Positions 1-7,782 of a stretch of 64,000 nucleotides of DNA are shown piece after piece. A program made the position numbers and the translations under genes. A model generated the notes under the pieces. It did no database searches, had not been told where the DNA came from, and worked only from the letters and a program-made list of their open reading frames with translations. Source of the stretch: Micromonospora alfalfae (GTDB lineage Bacteria > Actinomycetota > Actinomycetes > Mycobacteriales > Micromonosporaceae); NCBI RefSeq assembly GCF_022230925.1, contig NZ_JAKKFH010000022.1:1-64000 (forward strand). Direction: 5' to 3'. How positions within the stretch are numbered: the first letter of the stretch is position 1; every line of letters begins with the position of its first letter.

Positions 1-134
1 AGTGTTCGTGGTCGTGAGGCGAGCGGGAGTGCAGCGATGGGACCCGGAGGCGGAACGGTCCGGCGGAGCGGCGGTGTGTTGAGGCCGCCGACCGCCGCTG
101 GTGGTGCGGCGGGGCGTTGATGCCACCGCCCGCT

Positions 135-367
135 GACGCCAGCCGGCGGTGCGCCGACCGATGCCAGCCACCCACTCACCGACCGATGCCAGCCACCCAC
201 TCGCCGGGCGAGGCCAGCCGGCGGTGCGCCGACCGACGCCAGCCACCCACTCACCGACCGATGCCAGCCACCCACCCACTCACCGACCGATGCCAGCCAC
301 CCACCCACTCACCGACCGATGCCAGCCACCTACCAACCGGGCGAGGCCAGCCGGCGGTGCTGCGGGA
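135..367. repeat. Nested short direct repeats
   Basis: A core of about 24-28 bp (GCCAGCCACCCACTCACCGA followed by CCGAT) recurs about six times, starting near 163, 187, 238, 262, 291 and 320. A second module (GGCGAGGCCAGCCGGCGGTG) occurs near 208 and 341, with a related copy near 137. Copies vary by insertion of an extra CCCA. There are no spacers of unique sequence, so this is not a CRISPR array; slipped-strand tandem duplication is the simplest explanation. Confidence 0.8.
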
Positions 368-394
368 GTGGAGCGGCTGCGGCCAATCGGCGCG

Positions 395-435
395 GCACCA
401 CGGCACCACGGCACCACGGCACCACGGCGGTGCGG
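395..435. repeat. Short tandem repeat (CACCACGG-type)
   Basis: Three to four successive copies of a nine-base unit (GGCACCACG), ending in a diverged copy. It is a simple-sequence run in the gene-free leader with no visible coding or regulatory meaning. Confidence 0.7.
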
Positions 436-708
436 CGGTGCGGTGTTGCGGCCGGGCGGCGGGGGCGGCCGGGCGGCGGTGTGGCACGACGGCGGGGCGG
501 CGCTGTGGCGGGGCAGCCGGACGGTGGGGCGGTGATCGGGTGGGTGGGCAAGGCGGGGTGCGGGAACAATGGCGGGGGCGGGCTGGTTGTGGAGGGTGTC
601 GGTGTGACTCAGTGTCCCCGGGCCTCACCTAATATCGCCTTCGCGGAATACCGTTCGGCTGGAGCCGCGTCGTGCCACTCGCCGAGAGGCGACCTGCACA
701 CCGACACC

Positions 709-744
709 AGCGCCGCCCCCGGCCCACCAGCCGGGGGCGGCGCT
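709..744. terminator. Strong GC hairpin upstream of fdhA
   Basis: A perfect 15-bp stem (709-723 with 730-744) closes a six-base loop. There is no clear T-run after it. It could end a transcript coming from the left of the window or sit in the leader of the formate dehydrogenase operon, about 70 bp upstream of the GTG start. Confidence 0.5.
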
Positions 745-814
745 GTCTTGCATCCTGGGTTCGCGAACCTGTCTCAGTTGACCTATCTTCAGAGGGTCGC
801 TCGCGTGGGAGGGG

Positions 815-3800
815 GTGTCGGGGTTGGGTCTGCGTACCTTTATCGAGGGTTGGCCGGTCTATCGCCAGCTCACCGGCACGGACCCGCTGGGCCGGGGTGC
901 CGCGGCGAAGTCCGACGGGTCCCGCGCGCTCACCGCCCGCACCGACACCGCCGACAGCGTCGCCCGGTCGGTCTGTCCGTACTGCGCTGTGGGTTGTGGT
1001 CAGCGGGTGTTCGTGAAGGACGGGCGGGTCAGTCAGATCGAGGGTGATCCGGACAGCCCGATCTCGCGGGGTCGGCTCTGCCCGAAGGGTTCGGCGAGCA
1101 AGAGCCTGGTCACCAGTCCGCTGCGGCAGACCACTGTCCGCTACCGCCGTCCTTACTCGACGCAGTGGGAGGATCTGGAGCTCGACACCGCGCTCGACAT
1201 GATCGCCGACCGGATCCTCGCGGCCCGCGAGCAGACCTGGGAGGACGTCGACACGCAGGGTCGACCGCTCAACCGGACGCTGGGTATCTCCAGTCTGGGT
1301 GGGGCGACGCTGGACAACGAGGAGAACTACCTCATCAAGAAGTTGTTCACCGCGATGGGGGCGTTGCAGATCGAGAACCAGGCCCGTATTTGACACTCCG
1401 CCACCGTCCCCGGTCTGGGGGCCAGCTTCGGTCGTGGCGGTGCGACGGATTTCCAGCAGGACATCGCCAACGCTGACGTGATCGTCATCCAGGGTTCGAA
1501 CATGGCTGAGGCACACCCGGTGGGCTTCCAGTGGGTGATGGAGGCCAAGCGCAAGGGCGCGAAGGTCTTCCACGTCGACCCGCGGTTCACCAGGACGAGC
1601 GCTGTCGCGGATGAGTACCTGCCGATCCGGGCGGGCACTGACATCGCCTTGCTTGGTGGGGTGGTGCGCTACATCCTGGACAACGAGTTGGATTTCCGGG
1701 AGTACGTGCTGGCGTACACCAACGCGGCGACGATCGTGAGCGAGGAGTTCAGCGACACCGAGGACGGCGACGGCTTCTTCTCCGGCTTCGATCCGGAGAC
1801 CGGCACCTACGTGCAGGACAGTTGGCAGTACGAGGGGCACGAGGGTTCGTCGGGCAGTGGGCACACCGCCCAGGAGCGGGACAGCGCCGCGGGTTTGGCG
1901 CACGAGTCGCACGGCGCGCCGGTGGGTGGGCAGACCCGGCGCGATGAGACGTTGCAGCACCCGCGCTGCGTCTATCAGATCCTCAAGCGACACTTTGCCC
2001 GTTACACGCCGGAGATGGTGGAGCGGGTCTGCGGCATTTCGCAGGCGCAGTTCCTGGAGTTGGCGCGAGCGTGGACGGCGAACTCCGGCCGGGACCGCAC
2101 CGGAATGCTGATCTACTCGGTGGGTTGGACGCAGCACAGTGTGGGTGTGCAGTACATCCGCACCGGCGCGATCATCCAGCTGTTGCTGGGCAACATGGGC
2201 CGGCCGGGTGGCGGGGTGATGGCGCTTCGTGGCCACGCCAGCATCCAGGGCTCAACCGACATTCCGACGTTGTTCAACCTGTTGCCTGGTTATCTGCCGA
2301 TGCCGCACCACGCCGAGCACCCGAGCTTCGACGAGTGGGTGGACAGCATTCGCCACCCGGGGCAGAAGGGGTTCTGGGGTAACGCGCGGTCGTTCGCCGC
2401 CAGCCTGCTCAAGGCGTACTGGGGTGACGCGGCGACGCCGGAGAACGACTTCTGCTACGGCTACCTGCCCAGGCTGACCGGTGATCACGGCACGTACCAG
2501 CAGGTGCTCAACATGATCGACGGGAAGATCAAGGGCTACTTCCTGCTCGGGCAGAACCCGGCTGTCGGTTCGGCGCACGGTCGCGCGCAGCGTCTCGGCA
2601 TGGCCAACCTCGACTGGCTGGTGGTCCGGGACCTGTTCATGATCGAGAGCGCGACGTTCTGGCAGAACGGCCCCGAGGTCGCCACCGGGGAGATCGTGCC
2701 GCAGGAGTGCCGCACCGAGGTGTTCTTCCTGCCCGCCGCGTCGCATGTGGAGAAGGAGGGCACGTTCACCCAGACGCAGCGGTTGTTGCAGTGGCGGGAG
2801 AAGGCGGTCGAGCCGCCGGGCGACGCCCGCTCCGAGCTGTGGTTCTTCTATCACCTGGGCCGCAAACTGCGGGAGAAGCTGGCCGACTCGCCGCTGCCGC
2901 GCGACCGGGCGCTGCTCGACCTCACCTGGGACTACCCCACGCACGGCCCGAACGCGGAGCCGAGCGCCGAGGCGGTGCTGCGCGAGATCAACGGGTACGA
3001 CGTGGCGACCGGCCGCCCGCTGTCCGGTTTCGCCGAGGCCCGCGCGGACGGCTCCACCGCGATCGGTTGTTGGATCTACAGCGGGGTGTACGCGGACGGG
3101 GTCAACCAGGCGGCCCGGCGCAAGTCCCGGCACGAACAGGACTGGGTTGCCGCCGAGTGGGGTTGGGCGTGGCCGGCGAACCGGCGCATCCTCTACAACC
3201 GTGCCTCCGCCGACCCGGACGGCAACCCGTGGTCTGAGCGCAAGCGTTACGTGTGGTGGGACGCGGAGAGGTCCGAGTGGACAGGCTACGACGTGCCGGA
3301 CTTCGAGAAGACCAAACCACCGTCGTACCGGCCGCCAGCCGGCGCGTCCGGGCCGGAGGGCATCGCGGGCGACGACCCGTTCGTCATGCAGGGCGACGGC
3401 AAGGGCTGGCTGTACGCGCCCAGCGGTGTGCTCGACGGGCCGCTGCCGACGCACTACGAGCCGGTGGAGTCGCCGGTGCGTAACCCGCTCTACGGTCAGC
3501 AGGCCAACCCGACCCGCAAGATGTACGCGCACCCGGTGAACTCGGTGAACCCGAGCCCGCCGCAGGAGCACGCCCAGGTGTTCCCGTACGTGTTCACCGT
3601 CAGCCGGCTCACCGAGCACCACACCGCCGGTGCGATGAGCCGGACGGTGTCACCCCTCGCGGAGCTGCAACCGGAGATGTTCGTCGAGGTGTCCCCGGCC
3701 CTGGCCGGCGAGGTCGGGCTGAGGCATCTGGGTTGGGCGCACCTGGTCAGCGGCCGCGCGGTGATCGAGGCGAAGGTCCTGGTGACCGACCGGCTCACCC

Positions 3801-4096
3801 CGTTGCGGGTGGACGGTCGGATCATCCACCAGGTGTGGTTGCCGTACCACTTCGGTTTCGAGGGTCTGGTCACCGGTGACTCGGCGAACGACCTGTTCGG
3901 CATCAGCCTGGACCCGAACGTGCTGATCCAGGAGAGCAAGGTCGGCACCTGCGACGTGCGGCCGGGCCGCCGTCCCACCGGCCCGGCGTTGCTCGAACTG
4001 GTGGCCGACTACCAGCGGCGCGCCGGGATCATCCCGGGCCAGCACGCTCCGGCCGTGACCACCGACGACGAGGGGACGGTGCACGGTGCTTCCTGA
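815..4096 (+). CDS. fdhA: Formate dehydrogenase, catalytic (alpha) subunit, selenocysteine-containing
   Basis: Oxidises formate to CO2 using a molybdenum or tungsten bis-MGD cofactor, passing electrons to FdhB. The GTG start has a GGGAGGGG ribosome binding site. The frame is interrupted by a single TGA at 1391-1393 (residue 193) in the context NQARI-U-H, where this family carries its active-site selenocysteine. Reading through gives 1093 aa, slightly longer than E. coli FdnG. N-terminal cysteines C54, C57, C61 and C89 bind a 4Fe-4S cluster; molybdopterin oxidoreductase and dinucleotide-binding domains follow. Immediately after the Sec come the family residues G-x-G-A-S-F-G-R-G-G-A-T. An insertion rich in Gly, Ser and His lies around residues 345-380. 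No twin-arginine signal precedes the cluster, unlike FdnG/FdoG, so the active site may face the cytoplasm. The gene overlaps fdhB by 11 bases. Confidence 0.96.
1391..1440 (+). promoter_or_regulatory. UGA codon plus bacterial SECIS element
   Basis: The UGA is followed by a hairpin inside the coding sequence. CCGCCAC (1398-1404) pairs with GTGGCGG (1434-1440), and CCCC (1408-1411) pairs with GGGG (1417-1420). The apical loop is GGUCU (1412-1416). In E. coli fdhF the same GGUCU loop begins 19 nt after the UGA; here the spacing is identical. A U occupies the position of the SelB-contacting bulged U17 (1407). These match the known recognition features for SelB, which is encoded 6.4 kb downstream. 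Confidence 0.9.
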
Positions 4097-5054
4097 CCCG
4101 AACAGCCTGTACGGCCCGCTGGATCCGGCACCCGAGGCGGGCTATGAGAATGCGCCGCCGCGGATGGGTTTCTTCACCGACACCAGCGTCTGCATCGGTT
4201 GCAAGGCCTGTGAGGTCGCCTGCAAGGAGTGGAACGGCGTTCCGGAGAGTGGCCTGGACCTGCTCGGCATGTCGTACGACAACACCGGAGCCCTGACAGC
4301 GAACTCGTGGCGACACGTCGCGTTCATCGAGCAGCCCCGCCCGGCCGGTCATGGCGCCGCGCCGGTGGACGTCCTCGGTGCGCCGGTCGACGCCGACGCG
4401 GCCCGGCCGGTCGACGCGGGACCCCAGTTCCTGGGGATGCCGGGGGCCCAGCCACCGGGCCGGGGCACTGGCGTCGAGGAGCGCACCGATTTCCGGTGGT
4501 TGATGATGTCGGACGTCTGCAAGCACTGCACCCATGCGGCCTGCCTGGACGTGTGTCCGACGGGTTCGTTGTTCCGCACGGAGTTCGGCACGGTGGTGGT
4601 GCAGGAGGACATCTGCAACGGGTGTGGGTACTGCATCTCGGCGTGCCCGTACGGGGTGATCGACCAGCGTAAGGACGACGGTCGGGCGTGGAAGTGCACG
4701 CTGTGCTACGACCGGTTGGGCGCGGGGATGACTCCGGCGTGTGCTCAGGCGTGCCCGACCGAGTCGATCCAGTACGGGCCCCTGGACGAGCTGCGCGAAC
4801 GCGCCGCCGCCCGGGTGGAGACGCTGCACGAGCGAGGGGTCCCCGAGGCCCGCCTGTACGGGCACGACCCGAACGACGGCGTGGGTGGTGACGGGGCGTT
4901 CTTCCTGCTCCTGGACGAACCCGAGGTGTACGGGCTGCCTCCCGACCCGGTCGTGACCACCCGTGACCTGCCGAAGATGTGGAAGCGCGCCGGCCTTGCG
5001 GCTCTCGCCATGGCGGCGGCGACAGTCGCCGCGTTCGTCGGAGGTTCCTCATGA
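4086..5054 (+). CDS. fdhB: Formate dehydrogenase iron-sulfur (beta) subunit
   Basis: Electron-transfer subunit of the formate dehydrogenase. 322 aa from a GTG start that overlaps the end of fdhA by 11 bases. Four cysteine groups predict four 4Fe-4S clusters: CIGCKAC-x3-C near residue 36, CKHC-x4-C-x3-C near 145, CNGCGYC-x3-C near 178, and CTLC-x11-C-x3-C near 203. A hydrophobic segment at residues 298-318 is a probable C-terminal membrane anchor, as in FdnH. A Pro/Ala-rich insertion (about residues 85-130) separates the first and second cluster motifs. The stop codon overlaps the start of the NrfD-like gene (ATGA). Confidence 0.93.
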   Translation: MLPDPNSLYGPLDPAPEAGYENAPPRMGFFTDTSVCIGCKACEVACKEWNGVPESGLDLLGMSYDNTGALTANSWRHVAFIEQPRPAGHGAAPVDVLGAPVDADAARPVDAGPQFLGMPGAQPPGRGTGVEERTDFRWLMMSDVCKHCTHAACLDVCPTGSLFRTEFGTVVVQEDICNGCGYCISACPYGVIDQRKDDGRAWKCTLCYDRLGAGMTPACAQACPTESIQYGPLDELRERAAARVETLHERGVPEARLYGHDPNDGVGGDGAFFLLLDEPEVYGLPPDPVVTTRDLPKMWKRAGLAALAMAAATVAAFVGGSS

Positions 5055-6343
5055 CCCCACCGGGCCCCGTGGGCGACCGGTTCCGTCGCTTCCGGGAGCG
5101 GCTCGCCGCCGAGGGCGCCGACCGCCCCGACCGACCGCCGCTGAGCGCCGACCAACCGCCCCTGAGCGACGACCGCAGCAACGCCGCGAGCGGCGCAGCG
5201 GCCACGAGGGGCCCGCAGGTCGCGAGCGGTGCGGCGGCCACGAGCGGTGGCGACCACCCGAACGGCAGCGGCACCGCCGCCAGTAGCCGCCGGGGCGACC
5301 TGACGGCGCGGCGGAGCACCGAAGCCGGGGGCCGGCGGGGCAGGCGGCGCGGCGGCGGCGAGGAACTCCGGGTGCCGGAGGCCGAGTTCACCTCCTACTA
5401 CGGGCGGCCCGTTCTGAAGGGGCCGGTCTGGAAGTGGGACATCGCCGCGTACCTGTTCACCGGCGGGCTGGCCGCCGGCTCGTCGCTGCTGGCCGCGGGC
5501 GGGCAGCTCACCGGGCGGCCCGCGTTGCGGCGCGCCGGTCGGGTCACCGCGTTGGCCGCCGTCAGCGCCAGCGCCGTCTTCCTGGTGAAGGATCTGGGCC
5601 GGCCGGCGCGGTTCCACCACATGCTGCGGGTGGCCAAGCCGACGTCGCCGATGTCGATGGGGACCTGGATCCTCACCGCGTACGGGCCGGCGGCGGGCGT
5701 CGCCGCGATCGCCGAGGCGGCCGGTGTGCTGCCCCGGCACGGTCTGCTCGGGCTGGCCGGCCGGGCGTTGCCGCCGATCGGGCACGCCGCTGGGCTGCTC
5801 GCCGCCGGCACCGCGCCGGCGCTGGCCACGTACACCGGGGTGTTGCTGGCCGACACTGCGGTGCCGTCGTGGCATGAGGCGTACCCCGAGCTGCCGGTGA
5901 TCTTCGCGGGCAGCGCGTTGGCCAGCGGCGCCGGCGTGGGTCTGCTCGCCGCGCCGCCTGCCCAGGCCGGGCCGGCCCGCCGGATGGCGGTGGCCGGCGC
6001 GGCCCTGGAGCTGTACGGCGCGCATCGGGTGGAGACCCGACTCGGTCTGCTCAGCGAGCCCTACCGGTTGGGTCGGCCGGGTCGGTTGCTGCGCGCCGGG
6101 CGGTTGCTGACCGCCGGCGGAGTGGCGGGTGCTCTGCTGGGCCGGCGCAGCCGGGTGGTCGGGGCGCTCTCGGGGACCGCGCTGCTGGCCGCGTCGGTGC
6201 TGACCCGGTTCGGCATCTTCTACGGCGGCGTCGCCTCGGCCCGCGATCCGCGGTACACGGTGGTGCCGCAGCGCGAACGGGTCGAGGCGCGGCGAACCGC
6301 CATGGATCTTCCAGCTGATCGGGCGGTGCCGCCCGCGGTGTGA
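5051..6343 (+). CDS. nrfD: NrfD/polysulfide-reductase-type membrane subunit
   Basis: Likely quinone-reducing membrane subunit of the formate dehydrogenase complex. It starts at an ATG overlapping the fdhB stop (ATGA), giving 430 aa. The first 110 residues or so are an unusual polar, Arg/Ala/Gly-rich, probably disordered extension. From about residue 130 come roughly eight hydrophobic segments typical of NrfD (PF03916), starting with W-D-I-A-A-Y-L-F-T-G-G. The family normally pairs with a four-cluster iron-sulfur protein such as FdhB. E. coli FdnI-type cytochrome b is absent, so electrons probably go to menaquinone without haem. The gene ends 13 bases before tRNA-Sec. Confidence 0.88.
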   Translation: MTPPGPVGDRFRRFRERLAAEGADRPDRPPLSADQPPLSDDRSNAASGAAATRGPQVASGAAATSGGDHPNGSGTAASSRRGDLTARRSTEAGGRRGRRRGGGEELRVPEAEFTSYYGRPVLKGPVWKWDIAAYLFTGGLAAGSSLLAAGGQLTGRPALRRAGRVTALAAVSASAVFLVKDLGRPARFHHMLRVAKPTSPMSMGTWILTAYGPAAGVAAIAEAAGVLPRHGLLGLAGRALPPIGHAAGLLAAGTAPALATYTGVLLADTAVPSWHEAYPELPVIFAGSALASGAGVGLLAAPPAQAGPARRMAVAGAALELYGAHRVETRLGLLSEPYRLGRPGRLLRAGRLLTAGGVAGALLGRRSRVVGALSGTALLAASVLTRFGIFYGGVASARDPRYTVVPQRERVEARRTAMDLPADRAVPPAV

Positions 6344-6356
6344 TCGAATGTCCGGT

Positions 6357-6452
6357 GGAGGCGTTCAGGCGGCTGGTGCCCCTCCCGGTCTTCAAAACCG
6401 GAGTGGTCCGGGACCCGGGCCAGGCGGGTTCGATTCCCGTCCGTCTCCGCCA
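6357..6452 (+). tRNA. selC: Selenocysteine tRNA (anticodon UCA)
   Basis: A 96-nt tRNA with an encoded CCA end. Acceptor bases GGAGGCG pair with CGTCTCC (with one G-T), followed by discriminator G and CCA. The anticodon loop CTTCAAA (6390-6396) carries TCA at 6392-6394, reading UGA. The long variable arm (about 6403-6421) forms an eight-pair stem with a GAC loop, and the T arm has GGTTCGATTCC. Length and the long extra arm are those of tRNA-Sec rather than a suppressor tRNA. It is placed between the Sec enzyme and selA, its modifying enzyme. Confidence 0.95.
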
Positions 6453-6475
6453 CACCGCTTGCAGGAGATGACGTG

Positions 6476-7780
6476 ATGGGCGACGGCCCGGTGGACCCGC
6501 GACGTCGGGTGCCCCGTACGGACACGCTGCTCGCCGACCCGGTGCTGGCCGCCGCCACGGTGACTCTCGGCCGGGAGCAGGTCAAGGCGATCGTCTCCCA
6601 CGCGCAGGGCCGCGCCCGTCGGGGCGAGCTCAACCCCGACGAGGTACGCGACGCGGCGGTCGCGGCGTTGCCCACGCCCGGCCCCCGTGTGGTGCTCAAC
6701 GCCACCGGTGTCGTGCTGCACACCAACCTGGGTCGGGCGCCGTTGTCGTCCGCCGCTGTCGCCGCTGTGGTGGCCGCCGCCGGGCACACCGACGTCGAGT
6801 TGGACCTGGTCACCGGCCGGCGGGCCCGTCGTGGGCGGGGCGCGCTCGACGCGCTGGCCGCCGCGGTGCCCGACGCGGGCGCCGTGCACGTCGTCAACAA
6901 CGGCGCCGCCGCGCTGGTGCTGGCCGCCACCGCGTTGGCCGCCGGCCGGGAGATCGTGGTCAGTCGGGGTGAGCTGGTCGAGATCGGCGACGGGTTCCGC
7001 CTGCCCGACCTGCTGGAGAGCACCGGCGCGCGGCTGCGCGAGGTGGGCACCACCAACCGCACCACAGTCGCGGACTACGCCGCCGTGCTCGGCCCGCAGA
7101 CCGGCTTCGTGCTCAAGGTGCACCCGTCGAACTTCCGGGTCACCGGCTTCACGTCGGCCGTCGGGGTACGGCAACTGGCCACGCTCGGGGTGCCGGTGGT
7201 CGCGGACATCGGCTCCGGGTTGCTCGGCGCGGACCCGCTGCTGCCCGACGAACCGGACGCTGCCAGCACCCTGCGCGCGGGCGCGGCGCTGGTCACCGCC
7301 AGCGGCGACAAGCTGCTCGGTGGGCCGCAGGCGGGGCTGCTGCTGGGTGACGTCGAGGTGATCGAACGGTTGCGTCGCCACCCACTGGCGCGGGCGCTGC
7401 GGGTGGACAAGCTCACCCTGGCGGCGCTGGCCGCCACAGTGCACCAACCGGACACCCCGACCCGGGCGGCGCTGCACGCCGACCCGGGTGCCCTGCGTGA
7501 ACGGGTGGAGCGGCTGCGGGACCGGCTCGGCGCGGACGGCCGCAAGGCGGAGGTGGTGCCGGCCGTCGCTGTGGTCGGTGGGGGCGGCGCCCCCGGGGTG
7601 GAGTTGGACTCGTGGGCGTTGAGCCTGCCCGAGCGGTACGCGTCGCCGTTGCGCACGGGAGACCCGCCGGTCCTGGGCCGGGTGGTGCGCGGCCGGCTCC
7701 TGCTCGACCTGCGCTGTGTGCCCACCGACGCGGATGAGGCGATCCGCGAGGCCGTGCTGCGCGTACCCGGGGAGGACTGA
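6476..7780 (+). CDS. selA: L-seryl-tRNA(Sec) selenium transferase
   Basis: Converts Ser-tRNA-Sec to Sec-tRNA-Sec using selenophosphate and PLP. 434 aa, within the family range though shorter than E. coli SelA (463). The PLP-binding lysine lies in the motif A-S-G-D-K-L-L-G-G-P-Q-A-G (about K279). V-L-N-A-T-G-V-x-L-H-T-N-L-G-R (about residue 75) and the E-x-G-T-T-N-R-T motif are also present. The ATG at 6476 is eight bases from GGAG (6464-6467); a GTG at 6473 is an alternative. The gene starts 23 bases after tRNA-Sec and is followed two bases later by selB. Confidence 0.95.
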   Translation: MGDGPVDPRRRVPRTDTLLADPVLAAATVTLGREQVKAIVSHAQGRARRGELNPDEVRDAAVAALPTPGPRVVLNATGVVLHTNLGRAPLSSAAVAAVVAAAGHTDVELDLVTGRRARRGRGALDALAAAVPDAGAVHVVNNGAAALVLAATALAAGREIVVSRGELVEIGDGFRLPDLLESTGARLREVGTTNRTTVADYAAVLGPQTGFVLKVHPSNFRVTGFTSAVGVRQLATLGVPVVADIGSGLLGADPLLPDEPDAASTLRAGAALVTASGDKLLGGPQAGLLLGDVEVIERLRRHPLARALRVDKLTLAALAATVHQPDTPTRAALHADPGALRERVERLRDRLGADGRKAEVVPAVAVVGGGGAPGVELDSWALSLPERYASPLRTGDPPVLGRVVRGRLLLDLRCVPTDADEAIREAVLRVPGED

Positions 7781-7782
7781 GC

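Larger units (their letters stand above)
1..814. other. Gene-free leader region with repeats
   Basis: No open frame here looks like a real protein. The frames that exist are runs of Pro, Arg, His and Ala produced by short repeats read in different registers. The stretch holds nested direct repeats (about 135-367), a CAC-rich tandem run (about 395-435), G-rich low-complexity DNA to about 600, and a strong hairpin at 709-744. A possible -10 element (TAATAT, 630-635) lies upstream of the formate dehydrogenase operon, but I see no convincing -35. Confidence 0.6.

Noticed and set aside
135..367. CRISPR-like array
   Set aside because: Repeats are irregular, overlap one another and have no unique spacers of constant length; no cas genes are near.
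117..1047. Open frames in the leader, including long minus-strand frame 629-2236
   Set aside because: Composition is repetitive Pro/Arg/Ala/His, the frames contradict each other, and the minus frame lies over the well-supported fdhA.
1391..1393. In-frame stop as a frameshifted or broken fdhA
   Set aside because: It is a TGA at the exact Sec position of the family, the frame is open on both sides, and SECIS, tRNA-Sec, selA and selB are all present.
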